A DNA stretch of 40,383 bases from Acanthaster planci (Eukaryota > Echinodermata > Asteroidea > Valvatida > Acanthasteridae): the NCBI RefSeq assembly GCF_001949145.1, contig NW_019091387.1, positions 2,024,734 through 2,065,116 on the forward strand, given 5' to 3'. The notes under the pieces were generated by a model. The model worked only from the letters and a program-made list of their open reading frames with translations. It made no database searches and was not told where the DNA came from. Of the stretch, positions 22,923-32,960 are shown piece after piece. Position 1 is the stretch's first letter, and every line of letters starts with the position of its first letter. A program made the position numbers and the translations under genes.

Positions 22923-23125
22923 AATTGGATTTGATTCAAAACGGGCGTTTCACAATAGTGCGCCTCCAAGAGTTTGAAACGCAATAGCCAATCACAATGC
23001 ACAAAATTTGTCGACCCAAAGTGCGTTTGGAAAGGGTCAACAAATTTTGCACGTTGTGATTTGCCAATGCTTTACAAACTCTTGGAGGTGCACTATTGTG
23101 AATCGCCCGCATTCAAATCAATTCC
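22923..23125. repeat. Near-complete fold-back element (about 200-bp palindrome)
   Basis: Arms of about 95 bp on each side of a 16-base loop near 23018-23033. Blocks CACAATAGTGC, CTCCAAGAGTTTG, CAATCACAA and CAAAATTTGT on the left have their reverse complements in mirrored order on the right. The inner gaccc/gggtc and outer atttgatt/aatcaaat also pair. No coding capacity. Likely a MITE that would form a long hairpin as RNA. Confidence 0.9.
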
Positions 23126-23829
23126 ATTCAATCTATTATATTCAATATCGCACTTATTCCCATATTTGTGTCAAAATAAAAACTGAAAAAAGTGGATCAG
23201 AACACAACTTTTTTGCCTGTGTGATTAAAAATTAAAATAAAAGAGGAAAATTTCACGAAGTAAGGTTGACATGGTAAAAAAACAATTTTCGAAACACACA
23301 CCAGCAAGGTTCTGTTGACATGAAAGTTTGTATGTGGTACCTGCATTTACAATACATGTGAAGTGACATTTAAATTATTTTGTTTTAGTCGGATATCTTG
23401 TCTTCACTTGTCTTCTGCTTGCATATGTTGACTTTATATTTAGTCTAATCAACTTGTAAATTTGAGCACAGAGAATACATTCCAACAGCATGACATTGTG
23501 TCCCCTACGTTGACAATGTGATCATGTAATTTTTTGGTCAATTTCTTCAATTTCTGCTTATACCCATTAACTATGTCCTGACTAGCACCTTGGTCACTCA
23601 AAAACTCCTGACCTAAAAAAACTTAGCAAAAACTGATTATCATGATGTCCATGGAAAGTGATGCCAACCTTTCACTTTATGCCCACTTTAAATTTCTACA
23701 CAAATCTAAACAACTACTGTTTACTCTTTCCAACATTCTGGCTAATATTAAACATTTTCTGGTGTCATCTGAAATTTGGACTCCTTTGAAATTTGGTCCC
23801 TTTTCCCTTGTCCCCCCCCCCGGCAGAAA
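23126..23829. other. Intronic sequence, nothing recognised
   Basis: No exon or named element seen. A run of C (23814-23821) precedes the repeats flanking the DIRS relic. Confidence 0.4.
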
Positions 23830-24090
23830 CGTGGGAGGAGTCCTTGAGGTCATACTTTCACAGACAGTCACGACATATGCATATTTCCCTGGTGATCTTT
23901 CGCTATTAGCTGGTTATCTGATCAACTGTAATGTGCCCTCTATCAGTCTGACTCGAAAAGCCCAGGTGAAAGAAGGGAGGACAGGAGGGTTGTGACTATC
24001 TGAGTAAGTATGACCTTGAGGACTCCTTCCGCACTGGGGGGGGAGTCTACTTCAGTCAGACAGTCACTACATATGCAGAGTAGCTAGGAC
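23830..24090. repeat. Inverted and direct repeats beside the DIRS relic
   Basis: ggaggagtccttgaggtcata (about 23834-23854) recurs inverted as tatgaccttgaggactcc (about 24008-24025). The text cagacagtcac-acatatgca occurs twice in direct orientation (about 23860 and 24057). DIRS-group elements carry inverted terminal or split repeats, so this may be the terminus of the minus-strand element at 24230-26160. That link is inferred. Confidence 0.5.
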
Positions 24091-24229
24091 CCTGGAGGGG
24101 GGTTGGCGAAGGGCGCACTAAAGTTAGTAGTTGCAAATGAACATGAGGCTACATGTGTGTTACACAGTGTGGTATATAGGGTAAAATCACCAGTGGAGGG
24201 AGGATATCAGGAGGACACTTGGGACATCC

Positions 24230-26160
24230 ATCCTAGTGGCGATTCTGTAGTCTTGATGTGGAAGACGAAATTGTCTTGTTTTGGATATTGTCTGTCTGCA
24301 AGCAGTGAATCAGGTAGCATGAGGTGAAGGTGGAAGTTGACTTCCAGCATGCTGCCTTGCAAGTGTCGTCCAAGGGAATGCTTCCAAAGTAGGTCCACGA
24401 GATTGAGACTGCTCTGATGTCATGTGCCTGTATGTGCCAACAGGTGGCACAGTAGGATAGAGATGGCTGTTCAGTGTTAACAAATTTGACGGCCGACACA
24501 GCCCATCTGGCTACAGTGACTCCTGATGCAGGCCGGCTAGGATTGACAGAACTGATGAACAGTTGTGAAGACGAGTCGCTGAGATATTTAGTTTTGGTGA
24601 AGTGCTAGTTTGGAAATCGAACTGGGCACCAGCGTTTATTGTCTAGGGATCCCAAGTATTTGATGATGTCAGGAACAAAAATGTCTGGAGGATGGAAAGA
24701 CTCAGGTTGATTCTTTTAAGGAAAGCCATGAACGGGTTGAGTTGAACGCTGTGAAGTTCCCAGCGGATATGTCCATCAGCAATGGATAGGGTGTGGAGTT
24801 TGCTGCCCCTCCGAGACATGGTAATTTTCAGACCAGTTTCACCGAAGTGTGGAGGAGAAAGGCATTACCAAGAGGTTTGAAGGGCCGATGTACGAGAAGC
24901 TCTAGAACCTGGCATAAGTCCCATGAGGGGATGAAGAATCTCGAGGGAGGATGATCAATGAACACGCCACAGAAGAGATGTTTGAGAGCGTTGTTGTCCA
25001 ACATGGAAGAGCCGTCTTGAAAGCCGGAATGGATGGCGGAGATGGCAGAATTACATTACTGCAGAAAGTCGCAACTTGTATACTAGAGTTGAACAGGTGC
25101 ACGAAGAAATTGGCTATGATTCTCAAAGGTGCGTTGGTCAGAGCTACACCTCATTATGTACACCATGAAGTAAAATGTTGAAGCCTACTGTTGTAGACTT
25201 TGCACATGGATTGTTGCCTGCCCTCGTGGCAGTGTTGTTAGAAAGGCTAGCTGAGCGGAATGATCATTCAACAATGGCCAGCAGGTCAGGTGGAGAGTCT
25301 CTGGCCAAGGGTAGAGAAAGCCGGAGCCCAGTTGGTGGAGGTAGTCTGGCGTGAGCAGTAGTATTGGAGGAACCTGGTACAAGAGTCTGGTGAGATGAGG
25401 GAACCAGGGCTGGGCTGGTAAGGCCAGAAGGGGGCAATGAGGAGGACTTGGCAGTGTTCCTGGTCAATTTTGGACAGTATGACTGAGATCAGGGATATTA
25501 GAGGAAATGCGTAGGCGAACATCCTGGTCCAGCTGAGATGGACAGCATGGGTTGCCCAAGCTTGTTGGTTGTGGAACTTCGTGCAGAAGGCCAGAAGCTG
25601 GGCATTTTGAGACAAGGCGAAGAAGTCAATGTGGGGTCTGTCTGTAGCCTCGAAGACTGAGCGTACTCCTCCCGCGTGAAGGATCCACACTGTTGGGTGG
25701 ATGTTTCCCTTAGAGAGTGCATCAGTGATGGTGTTGTTGGATCTGGGGATGTGCGTTGCTTGGAGATCAATCCCATGGTCCACGGCCCAAAGGAACATTT
25801 CTCTCATCAAGAGGCATAAGCTTGGAGTGTGGATGCCCCTTGATGATTCAAGTAAGAGACCACTGTCGTTTTGCCCCCTTGATGGTTTAAGTAACAGACC
25901 ACTGTCAAATTGCCGGATGGATCAGGACGTGTTTGTTCTCAATGGTCAGGCAGAAGTGTCGGAGGGCACTGAATACTGCTTTGGGTTCCAGGATGTTAAT
26001 GTGACCCCAAGGAGCGGCGGTTCCCAAGTCCCTGTGCATGTATTGTGGCAGAAGAAGACCAGGTCCGTGAGGCTCACCATGAGGCCCAGGAGGTGAAGGC
26101 AATCCCAAGACCGGTGGAGTTTGTGGCCTTGGCTGCAGACCTGTCGACGATGACACCATT
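24230..26160 (-). pseudogene. DIRS-type retroelement relic: RNase H and tyrosine recombinase
   Basis: Read on the minus strand, the RNase H region comes first: HINILEPKAVFSALRHFC, then two copies of TVVxYLNHQG, then FLWAVDHGIDLQATHIPRSN and ITDALSKG. Next is the linker HIDFFALSQNAQLLAF, with MFAYAFPLISLI and VLLIAPFWP. The tyrosine recombinase C terminus follows at about 24600-24300: QLFISSVNPSRP, VTVARWA, the H-x-x-R box (HDIRAVS) and KAACWKSTSTFTSCYL with the terminal Tyr. RT-RNaseH-YR order is the signature of DIRS elements. Frame changes and stops show it is inactive. The RT should lie above 26160 but was not recognised. Same strand as the host gene, in an intron. Confidence 0.88.
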
Positions 26161-27777
26161 GCCTAGGTACTGAAAGATCAGGACATCTCGGTGGGGAAGT
26201 AGGCCGTGATACTCCTGACGACGCTCGTGAAAACCCTTGGGAAGGTCAAGAGGCTAAAGGAAATCGCTACAATTCAAGTTGGCATGAAATACAAACATGA
26301 ATTTTCAAGAGATGAAGTGTATTACACGGTCCCTTTAAACAAATGTTAAAAACTGACCAAGCATATAAGTGTATATTTACATGTAAATGTATTCCCACAT
26401 GCAGTTCAATTTCCAGCAAGCATCACGTTTTTCTTAAATTATCTTGTTCAGGAAGATCAAAACATATTCTTGTTGCACAAAAAACCCTGGGCAAGAAATA
26501 TCTTAAATTGTTAGTTTGCCATACATAAGTAGCATGATGCAACTGATGCCAACACAAATTTTTAACTTTTTAAAATTTTAACCACCTTAATAGACGGCGT
26601 TCATGTGTTGGCCATCTACAACTGAAATTTAGGGGAAAAAAATGATTTTCAAAATCTGAGAATAAACATAACAGTAATAAAATTGTCACAAGTCCTCCTA
26701 AAAGGCCTTAGAAATGGTACCTTTGAACCAAAACTCTGAAATGAACAACTCAGAGAAAATATAGGACCAAACACGATGAAATATAGTTCAAAACATTTAA
26801 TATATGAACCCCCCTTTAAATACCACTAATTACACAGTTCATCTTAGATACATTCAAAGCAAACCTCGCGGAGAACAGATCAAAATTAAAAGATACAGAT
26901 GGGCACTTGTGGTCTTTGGTCCGGATCTCGGTTTGAGGCGGGTCCCGCTGTCCTCCCAGAGGTTAGGTGTCTTCCTGGCACATCAGTGGGGGAAGGTCTA
27001 CCCGTCAACCAAGACCCCAGTCCAAGATAAAAAGCCAGGCTATATCTGGTTCCCTGGCATAGCTGTCAGATGGTTGCGACGAGGTGACAAGACTTCTAGA
27101 CTGCTGGCATTTTCACTGTCATCTTGGTGCTCTCAAGCTCCCAAATACGACGCAGTACTTGCAAAAACGAACCCAATCCCCGACCAAACGCATTGGTCCA
27201 ACCTGGGGGATGAACGGGTTAGACGGGCCTTTAATGCCCCAACGTAGTGCCAGCAGTCAATCTCGTCACCAAGTGCCGAGCCGATGCCCTTCCCAAGGTT
27301 TTTATACGAAAACGCAATGCATTGTCCCAAATTCCTTAAAATCGTACCATCTAAACCGGAATGGTTGCGGCCAATGAACAGTCTTTTCTTATTGTCCGAC
27401 TATTGACTACTGACCAGAGTCCAGTCCATACTTTTCAACCATTCACCAAGTACTTAATATAAAGTCACAGGCACTGGCCTCAGCATTTCGTCCGCCAGTG
27501 AATACCTTTAACCATTCAGTTCAATTGAACCACAACGTTCTGGAATTTAGCACAATTTTAAGTTAATAAAACACGGCACATTTCTATAATAAAACAAAAA
27601 TCTCTTAAATGAAATCAAAGTGTGAGTAAACTAAAACTTCAATACACATTCATCCCAGTTTTTGTTTCGAGTAATTTTAAATTTGTGACAAATGTATCTA
27701 AATATTTTTGTCCCCCTAAAAAGGACAAGGACAAGGGGACAGGACAGGACAAGAAAGGAAAGGTCTCATACCCGCAA
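26161..27777. other. Intronic sequence, nothing firm
   Basis: A GC-richer patch at 26870-27300 gives a 147-codon plus-strand frame and overlapping frames on the other strand, but no family is recognised. A purine-rich run (aaggacaaggacaagggg) lies at about 27719-27770. No exon accepted. Confidence 0.4.
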
Positions 27778-27863
27778 TAGTCTGGTACCATCCCATTCAA
27801 CAGATTATAGATTCAGCGAACAAGATAAAGCATTGCTTCACCATGAATAAAGACTATACGCAT
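27778..27863 (+). repeat. Dispersed repeat family R2, copy 2
   Basis: Matches 18249-18344 (tagtctggtaccatccca, acagatta, tgaataaagactat), with insertions and substitutions. Ends undefined. Confidence 0.72.
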
Positions 27864-27920
27864 ATTATATTGTTGATGCTGTTTACATATAAAAAGAACT
27901 GTGATGGCCGATCATCCTAC

Positions 27921-28055
27921 CTCCTGTTCTTCAGCCTTAAAAGTGTGCATAATGCGACCTCTGTATGCCACTGAACCTTCGTACTGTTGCTTCTTGCCAG
28001 AGTTTGGTTTCTGTACACCTAACTCAGTTGGAATATGTTGATGGCTTGAAAATTC
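27921..28055 (-). CDS. CDKL5: CDKL5-like gene, tail exon
   Basis: A 135-bp, 45-codon exon. The acceptor is caatgtcttag and the donor GAG|gtagga, phase 0 at both ends. It reads EFSSHQHIPTELGVQKPN, a Lys/Gln stretch, then VAYRGRIMHTFKAEEQE. It fits in frame with the exon at 22350 downstream and with either 29746 or 29950 upstream. No domain recognised. Composition is that of the rest of the tail. Confidence 0.72.
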
Positions 28056-28878
28056 CTAAGACATTGAGAAAACAGAGCAACAGTAATACAGATTTACCTG
28101 GCTGTTTTAAAACTTTTTTTCATTCCCATTCACCAATTTGAATATTCATATTATCCAAAACAAATTTAAAGTGCTTTAGTTATTTACCATTCAATTTCAG
28201 AGTTTGGTCACCACATCTGAACACTGTCGAGAGTATTGCAAATTCAGTTCATCGAAGCTGTCGCTGAAATGCCGTGTTCAGAGATATAATTTGTTTTTTG
28301 TCAATTATGTAACGCTTTTGCGTAAATTAGTCTTGTGTGTGCTTACACGCATTCCTTGTGCCTTCACGAACAATTTCGCACAGAAGACTGACATTAACAA
28401 GACCCCGTAGACATAAAGCTATTTTAGTTTAAAATAATTGAAAACAGTGAAATTAAAAAAAATAATTATGTACTTGTACAAAAATTTTTCATGACCCTTA
28501 TCTTCCTCCTGTTGTGTTTGTGTGCCCCTGGAATTAGTCTTGCATGTTCTCAAGACAATTCCCTCAAAAGAAACAAGACATTTATGAATTACAAAGAGAG
28601 AAAGTGATACACTGCACAAAGCTGCCTGTGACTATTATGCCGTTTTCTGCATGTCACAATAAAGCTTAATGAAACTGAGCAAACTTCATTAATTTGGGTT
28701 ACCCAAGACAATTTGTTCAAGATTGGATACTCCTTCCCAACAATAGGGGCCTATGATTTGAATTCCTTTGAAGTTGAAATTGTGTTACAAAAGACAAATT
28801 AAACATTGCAAGTGCACAACATCAATTCTAGTAGACAATTTGAATATGTAAATCTAAGAATTTTGACTGAAAAATGTG
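28056..28878. other. Intronic sequence, nothing recognised
   Basis: No exon or named element seen before the MITE. Confidence 0.45.
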
Positions 28879-29423
28879 TTAACCACATCCTGCTGGGGGT
28901 ATCTATAAATGTTAATTCTGCTGGGCCAAAGTATTTTTCCTTTTTTTGGTATTAAAAATTCATATCTTCATTACAGGACACTTACACCCACACATACAAC
29001 TGTCTGGTTTCTACTCTAATCTGACAACCATCTATTGACGCACGAATATTTCAGCCAGGCCTGCCACCTTGTAAAAAGAGCCCAGATTGTGCAGTGTTAT
29101 GTAATTTTTTTTGTTCCCGAAACTGGCACAGTGCGCTGCTGACGTCTTTTCAGTGGGTGCCAGATTAGTGTGCAGCGGTACTGTGTGGCTCATCGCTGTG
29201 GTGGTGGAGCGCTTTTGTCCCCAGTGATAATTCGCTCACACCGAATGCCCCAAACAGTGGTATACTGTTTCAAAAAAATGCTGGATTATCTCCGCTATAG
29301 ACATTGAAAAAATGTTGGTTATTCCCAGCAGCCTGGTCTTTTGTTACAAGGCCCAGTTCCCCTTGTCCAATTTCAGACACCCTGGCTGTGCACATAAATA
29401 ACATGTGCCCGAAACTGGGTTAA
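28879..29423 (-). mobile_element. TTAA-flanked MITE, copy 2 (inverted)
   Basis: The reverse complement matches copy 1 (6141-6706) over most of its length, for example gacaaaagcgctccaccacc and cacaatctgggctctttt. It is bounded by TTAA at 28879-28882 and 29420-29423. The terminal repeats are more decayed than in copy 1. It lies in the intron between the exons at 29746 and 28055. Confidence 0.88.
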
Positions 29424-29745
29424 AATAGCCTGGAAACTATTATAAGTCCAAGAAAAGTATAATACATGTTGGATATGAATTACTGGCTACACCATTAACT
29501 GATATATGATATACAGAATGTGCAACATACCTCCAAAAAGTGCCATTATGAAGTGGCACTACACTTATGCACATGTTGTTAAAATTTGTGCGTGTACACA
29601 TTTTGGCTTGTTAAAGCATTTTACCGCTTTAAGACATAGATTAGCTTCTAATTCTGGTTGCTGAGGTACTGGTAGTCTACCGGTATATCACATTTCATCA
29701 GTCTAACCGCATTTACACCTTTGTTCCTCTTAAGACATTACTTAC

Positions 29746-29898
29746 ACTTTCATCGTTTTTTATCAGGAGATTGTCCGTGTTAAAAACGTACACAAGGAAG
29801 GGATGGGAGAAGTGTATCTCTGTGACATTTGTCAGTCTCCCTGGAAACTCAGTAATGTAACTCTGTTTTTGAATCCTATCAAGAAACATTTTCAATAT
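29746..29898 (-). CDS. CDKL5: Candidate CDKL5-like tail exon (possibly cassette)
   Basis: 153 bp, 51 codons, phase 0 on both sides, with acceptor ttttgttgtttcag and a very good donor AGT|gtaagt. It reads ILKMFLDRIQKQSYITEFPG, then a more hydrophobic stretch (FLVYVFNTDNLLI), unlike the polar tail exons. Because the exons on each side are also phase 0, skipping it keeps the frame. It could be an alternative exon or a chance open stretch only 51 bp from the large exon. I keep it at moderate confidence. Confidence 0.45.
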
Positions 29899-29949
29899 CT
29901 GAAACAACAAAAGGGAGTTTGAAAATTCTAAATATTGTTAAAATCCTAC

Positions 29950-31216
29950 CTTGAGTATATTCTTCTTTTCTGTGAGTTGAGAGTTAAGTCTGTCTTTTGT
30001 ATTCTGGTCACCACTGTTGTCCTTGAGGTCAACAGATTTACCAGTACACTTAACTTCTTCAAGCCGTCCTCTTCGGGAACCTTTAGGTGACATGTGTGGG
30101 CCATCATTGGAATGGTTACTACTTTGACTTACAATGTTCTGGCAAGAGTCTGTATTAATGTGATACCTTGGGGTCTCTGTTATATTGGATAGATGGTGTT
30201 TGCTGCCTTCAAAACCACGTTTTAGTAACTCCCCATCAGAATATGCACTGACAGCAGGAGACTGATCTTGATAATCCGACGATTGGCTAATCTCAGTTCC
30301 TTTGTGCTTGGAGTCCTGGAGGTTTTTGAATTCACCTTCTGTATTCTGTGGGTCACTGAACAACACAAAACTGTTGCCTTCTCGATTAAAAGGCTCAATG
30401 ATGCCAAAATTCTGCTGGATATTCTCATTAACATCAGAACTAGACTTGGACAACGATCTTGCACCATTCCTTGCATCCTTCTTGGCCTGGTTCCTACAGT
30501 ACTTGGATGGAGGTATGTTAGGTCTCATTAGGTTTGGAATGTTATCTGCTTTATCAGTGTCCGCCTCCATGCCTAGAGAACTATCACCATCCTTACTCCT
30601 ATTCCTCTCAACCTCCTCCCTTGGTGAATTATTCTTCTTCGTGTTGTCTACCTGGCCTTTGATCAAGTTCCCTGAATACTTTGAAGAGACTTTTGCACAG
30701 GCATACTTCCCAAGATACTTTGCATAGGATCCATTCAGGTCTTTACTGTATGCTGGTTTGATCAAGCTGAAGGATTTTTCACTCCTTGGCTTTTGAGTTT
30801 TCTCTCCTTTAATTATATACTCCATCTGGGTTTCACTTGGCTGGGGTTCCAAGGTAGTTTCCTGCAAAGAATCGCTCAGTGAGTGTGTCCCTGCAAGGTC
30901 AATTGGCTGGTCACATTGCAGAATGGTTGGCGTAAGGGATGATACACTCTGCTGGCTTTGCCAACTTTCTATGTTGGTCTCCTTGCCAGCTTGATGCTGC
31001 TGCTGTTTCTTCTTACTGGACTTCAAGAATTTCGTGTGTGATGCTGGGATATTTATGGAGGGGCCCTGTTCATTAGTCACCACATTACCACCCTGGGATG
31101 CCTCATTCACTTCAGGTACTGGTGTTCTGCTCTGATACATTGCATTAATGACTACATCTCCGCCAGATAGGACATCATCCTTGGGATCTTTGACAAACCC
31201 CAGCTTGAGGCCATTC
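29950..31216 (-). CDS. CDKL5: CDKL5-like gene, large tail exon
   Basis: 1267 bp open without a stop. The acceptor is gtttgtgcaatag and the donor AAG|gtagga; the first base completes a codon and the end is phase 0. About 422 residues of Ser/Asn/Lys/Glu/Gln-rich, low-complexity text follow, with a basic Lys/Gln patch. Near 31038-30990 the residues HTKFLKSSKKKQQQ resemble the TKYLKS region of vertebrate CDKL5, as I recall it. The first residues (NRNGLKLG) fall where vertebrate CDKL5 has SNRNQAGK. Vertebrate CDKL5 also has one very large tail exon. There are no folded domains or membrane segments; it is probably disordered, with sites for phosphorylation and possible nuclear import. That function is inferred from the family. 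Confidence 0.87.
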
Positions 31217-31775
31217 CTATTGCACAAACAGAACTACATTAAATTTTTGTATAAAATCACTTTCACAGATTATCAATGTATTACGATGTGTTGATGTGCA
31301 AAAAACACTATCTGACCAGTCCATCTTTACTTAATATTATACTTCTTTGGAGATGCCCAGTTTAGAAAATTTATCGGAAATTAACAAAGTACAAAATCCT
31401 ATCAATTTTGAGAAAGTGAAGCACACAAAATCTGAGGAGCACAAATCAATTATATGATCAACATTAGGTTTTGTAGCTCTGTGGGTAATGTGCCTTGCTT
31501 CACAGTTGTGAGTAATCACATCCCAATGTTTACATTATTAATCACTAATATCAGATGAGGAAATCACGGTTTCTGGAAAAAATCTGTTCTTTCCAAAATA
31601 AATACATATGGAAAAAATGTTGACATTTCAAATTGAACTTGAATAGCAATCACTGAATTCAGGCGTACCCTGTCAAGGATGGGCAGACAAAACAACTATA
31701 CTTAGACCTCAAGTAACTCTTAATAACTGATATATAACAACACTGATGTGCTTGGATGGGAATTTGTCACCCAAC

Positions 31776-31903
31776 TGTCTAGAGGAATAGGCAGATTTAG
31801 GGCAAGGCAGATCTTGATGAAATAATCTCTCTGTCTGGAAAGCTCTGTGCTCCAAGCACTGCTCAATAGTAAAGCGATCTGATGGCTCTAGCTGAAGGAC
31901 ATT
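31776..31903 (-). CDS. CDKL5: CDKL5-like gene, kinase C-lobe end exon
   Basis: The acceptor is tctattattttag. It reads NVLQLEPSDRFTIEQCLEHR then AFQTERLF, matching the last kinase helix region of CDKL5 ([23 protein letters not shown] in the human protein, from memory). The conserved Arg of subdomain XI is in PSDRF. The donor is unclear. AGACA|gttggg at 31776 gives the phase needed by the next exon but is weak; TTGG|gtgaca at 31771 is stronger but breaks phase. A small exon between 31.7 and 31.2 kb is another possibility. Confidence 0.83.
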
Positions 31904-32879
31904 CTAAAATAATAGAGAGAAAGACAAACTTTGTGTTAATGGCTTGCATGCTCCATTGTCTAGTAAAACATCTGAAATTGTACAATCAGTGTATTTTTTG
32001 AAGCAATTACACTTCAATAATAAAAGAAATAAAATAAAAACACCTGCGTAACTTTAATTGTCACATTCTTTACAGCAATATTCTGAATTTTATGTAACCT
32101 TACAAATGTGCCACATTTATTTAAGTGATATGAGTTGTACATGTATATCTCTTTTCTAATGTGCAATTAAAAAATAATACGAAAAAAGAACACACCTTAT
32201 AAATAAAGGAGACATAGCGAAAGGGAGCCCATACAAAAACATTAAGTAACCAGCTTAATCAATTCAGTCATTGCTTTGGGATTACATAAAGCATTGTGCC
32301 TAATTACAGGTACTAAGGAACATATATATTAAAATTGGAGGCTGAATATTTAGGACTGTTAGGGTTAAGGCAATTTTTATGCATGTCAATGTGTATAAAA
32401 CAATTTGCAAATAACAGACTGCCTCTAAACTTTCTTCAGCAAATAAAATAAATAAAGCAAAATTTACTTTTAATGTGGTGTTTTTCAATTATTGTAATCT
32501 GATATCATTCCTTTTGAATTGCACCAGCATCATTCAAAATGCTGAATTAAGGCAGGGCCAAAAATGTGGTTGTGAACATAACCCGTGATGTCCTCATGAT
32601 GTTACATTCAACACCTTGCCTTCAGACTCTCTGATTAAGTAGTAAAGTTTGTTTTATAAGATACACTCCTTATTTTCTTTACTCGGTGAGACGGAAAACT
32701 TTCAACAAGCAGCATAAAAAAAAATGGCTTTGCATTGTCTTTTTCAAGTAAACAGTGCATCAACATTGAATGAACCTGTGACCACCAAGTGACCACCAAG
32801 TAAAAAATTGATGATTCCTTTTCATAAAAGAACTCTATACAGGTAGAATTATGAGATTCATTGCTGTATGGACACCTAC
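31904..32879. other. Intronic sequence, nothing recognised
   Basis: No exon or named element seen. Confidence 0.5.
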
Positions 32880-32960
32880 CTTCATGATATCCAGGGTAAC
32901 ACTACTCATTACACCCGAGTATTTCATTTCCAGAGTCTGAGGCTCTGAAACTTTTGGAAA
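32880..32960 (-). CDS. CDKL5: CDKL5-like gene, kinase subdomain X exon
   Basis: An 81-bp, 27-codon exon, phase 0 at both ends, acceptor ttttctgtag and donor AAG|gtaggt. It reads FPKVSEPQTLEMKYSGVMSS and on to LDIMK. This aligns with [20 protein letters not shown] and LDLMK of human CDKL5 (from memory). The Arg-Phe exon junction falls at the same place. This specific match separates CDKL5 from CDKL1-4 (for example CDKL2 has V-LPEIKEREPLERRY here). Confidence 0.93.

Noticed and set aside
26804-27247. 147-codon plus-strand frame in a GC-richer patch
   Set aside because: No recognised domain. Overlapping frames exist on the other strand, and there are no convincing splice sites. Possibly transposon-derived but not supportable.
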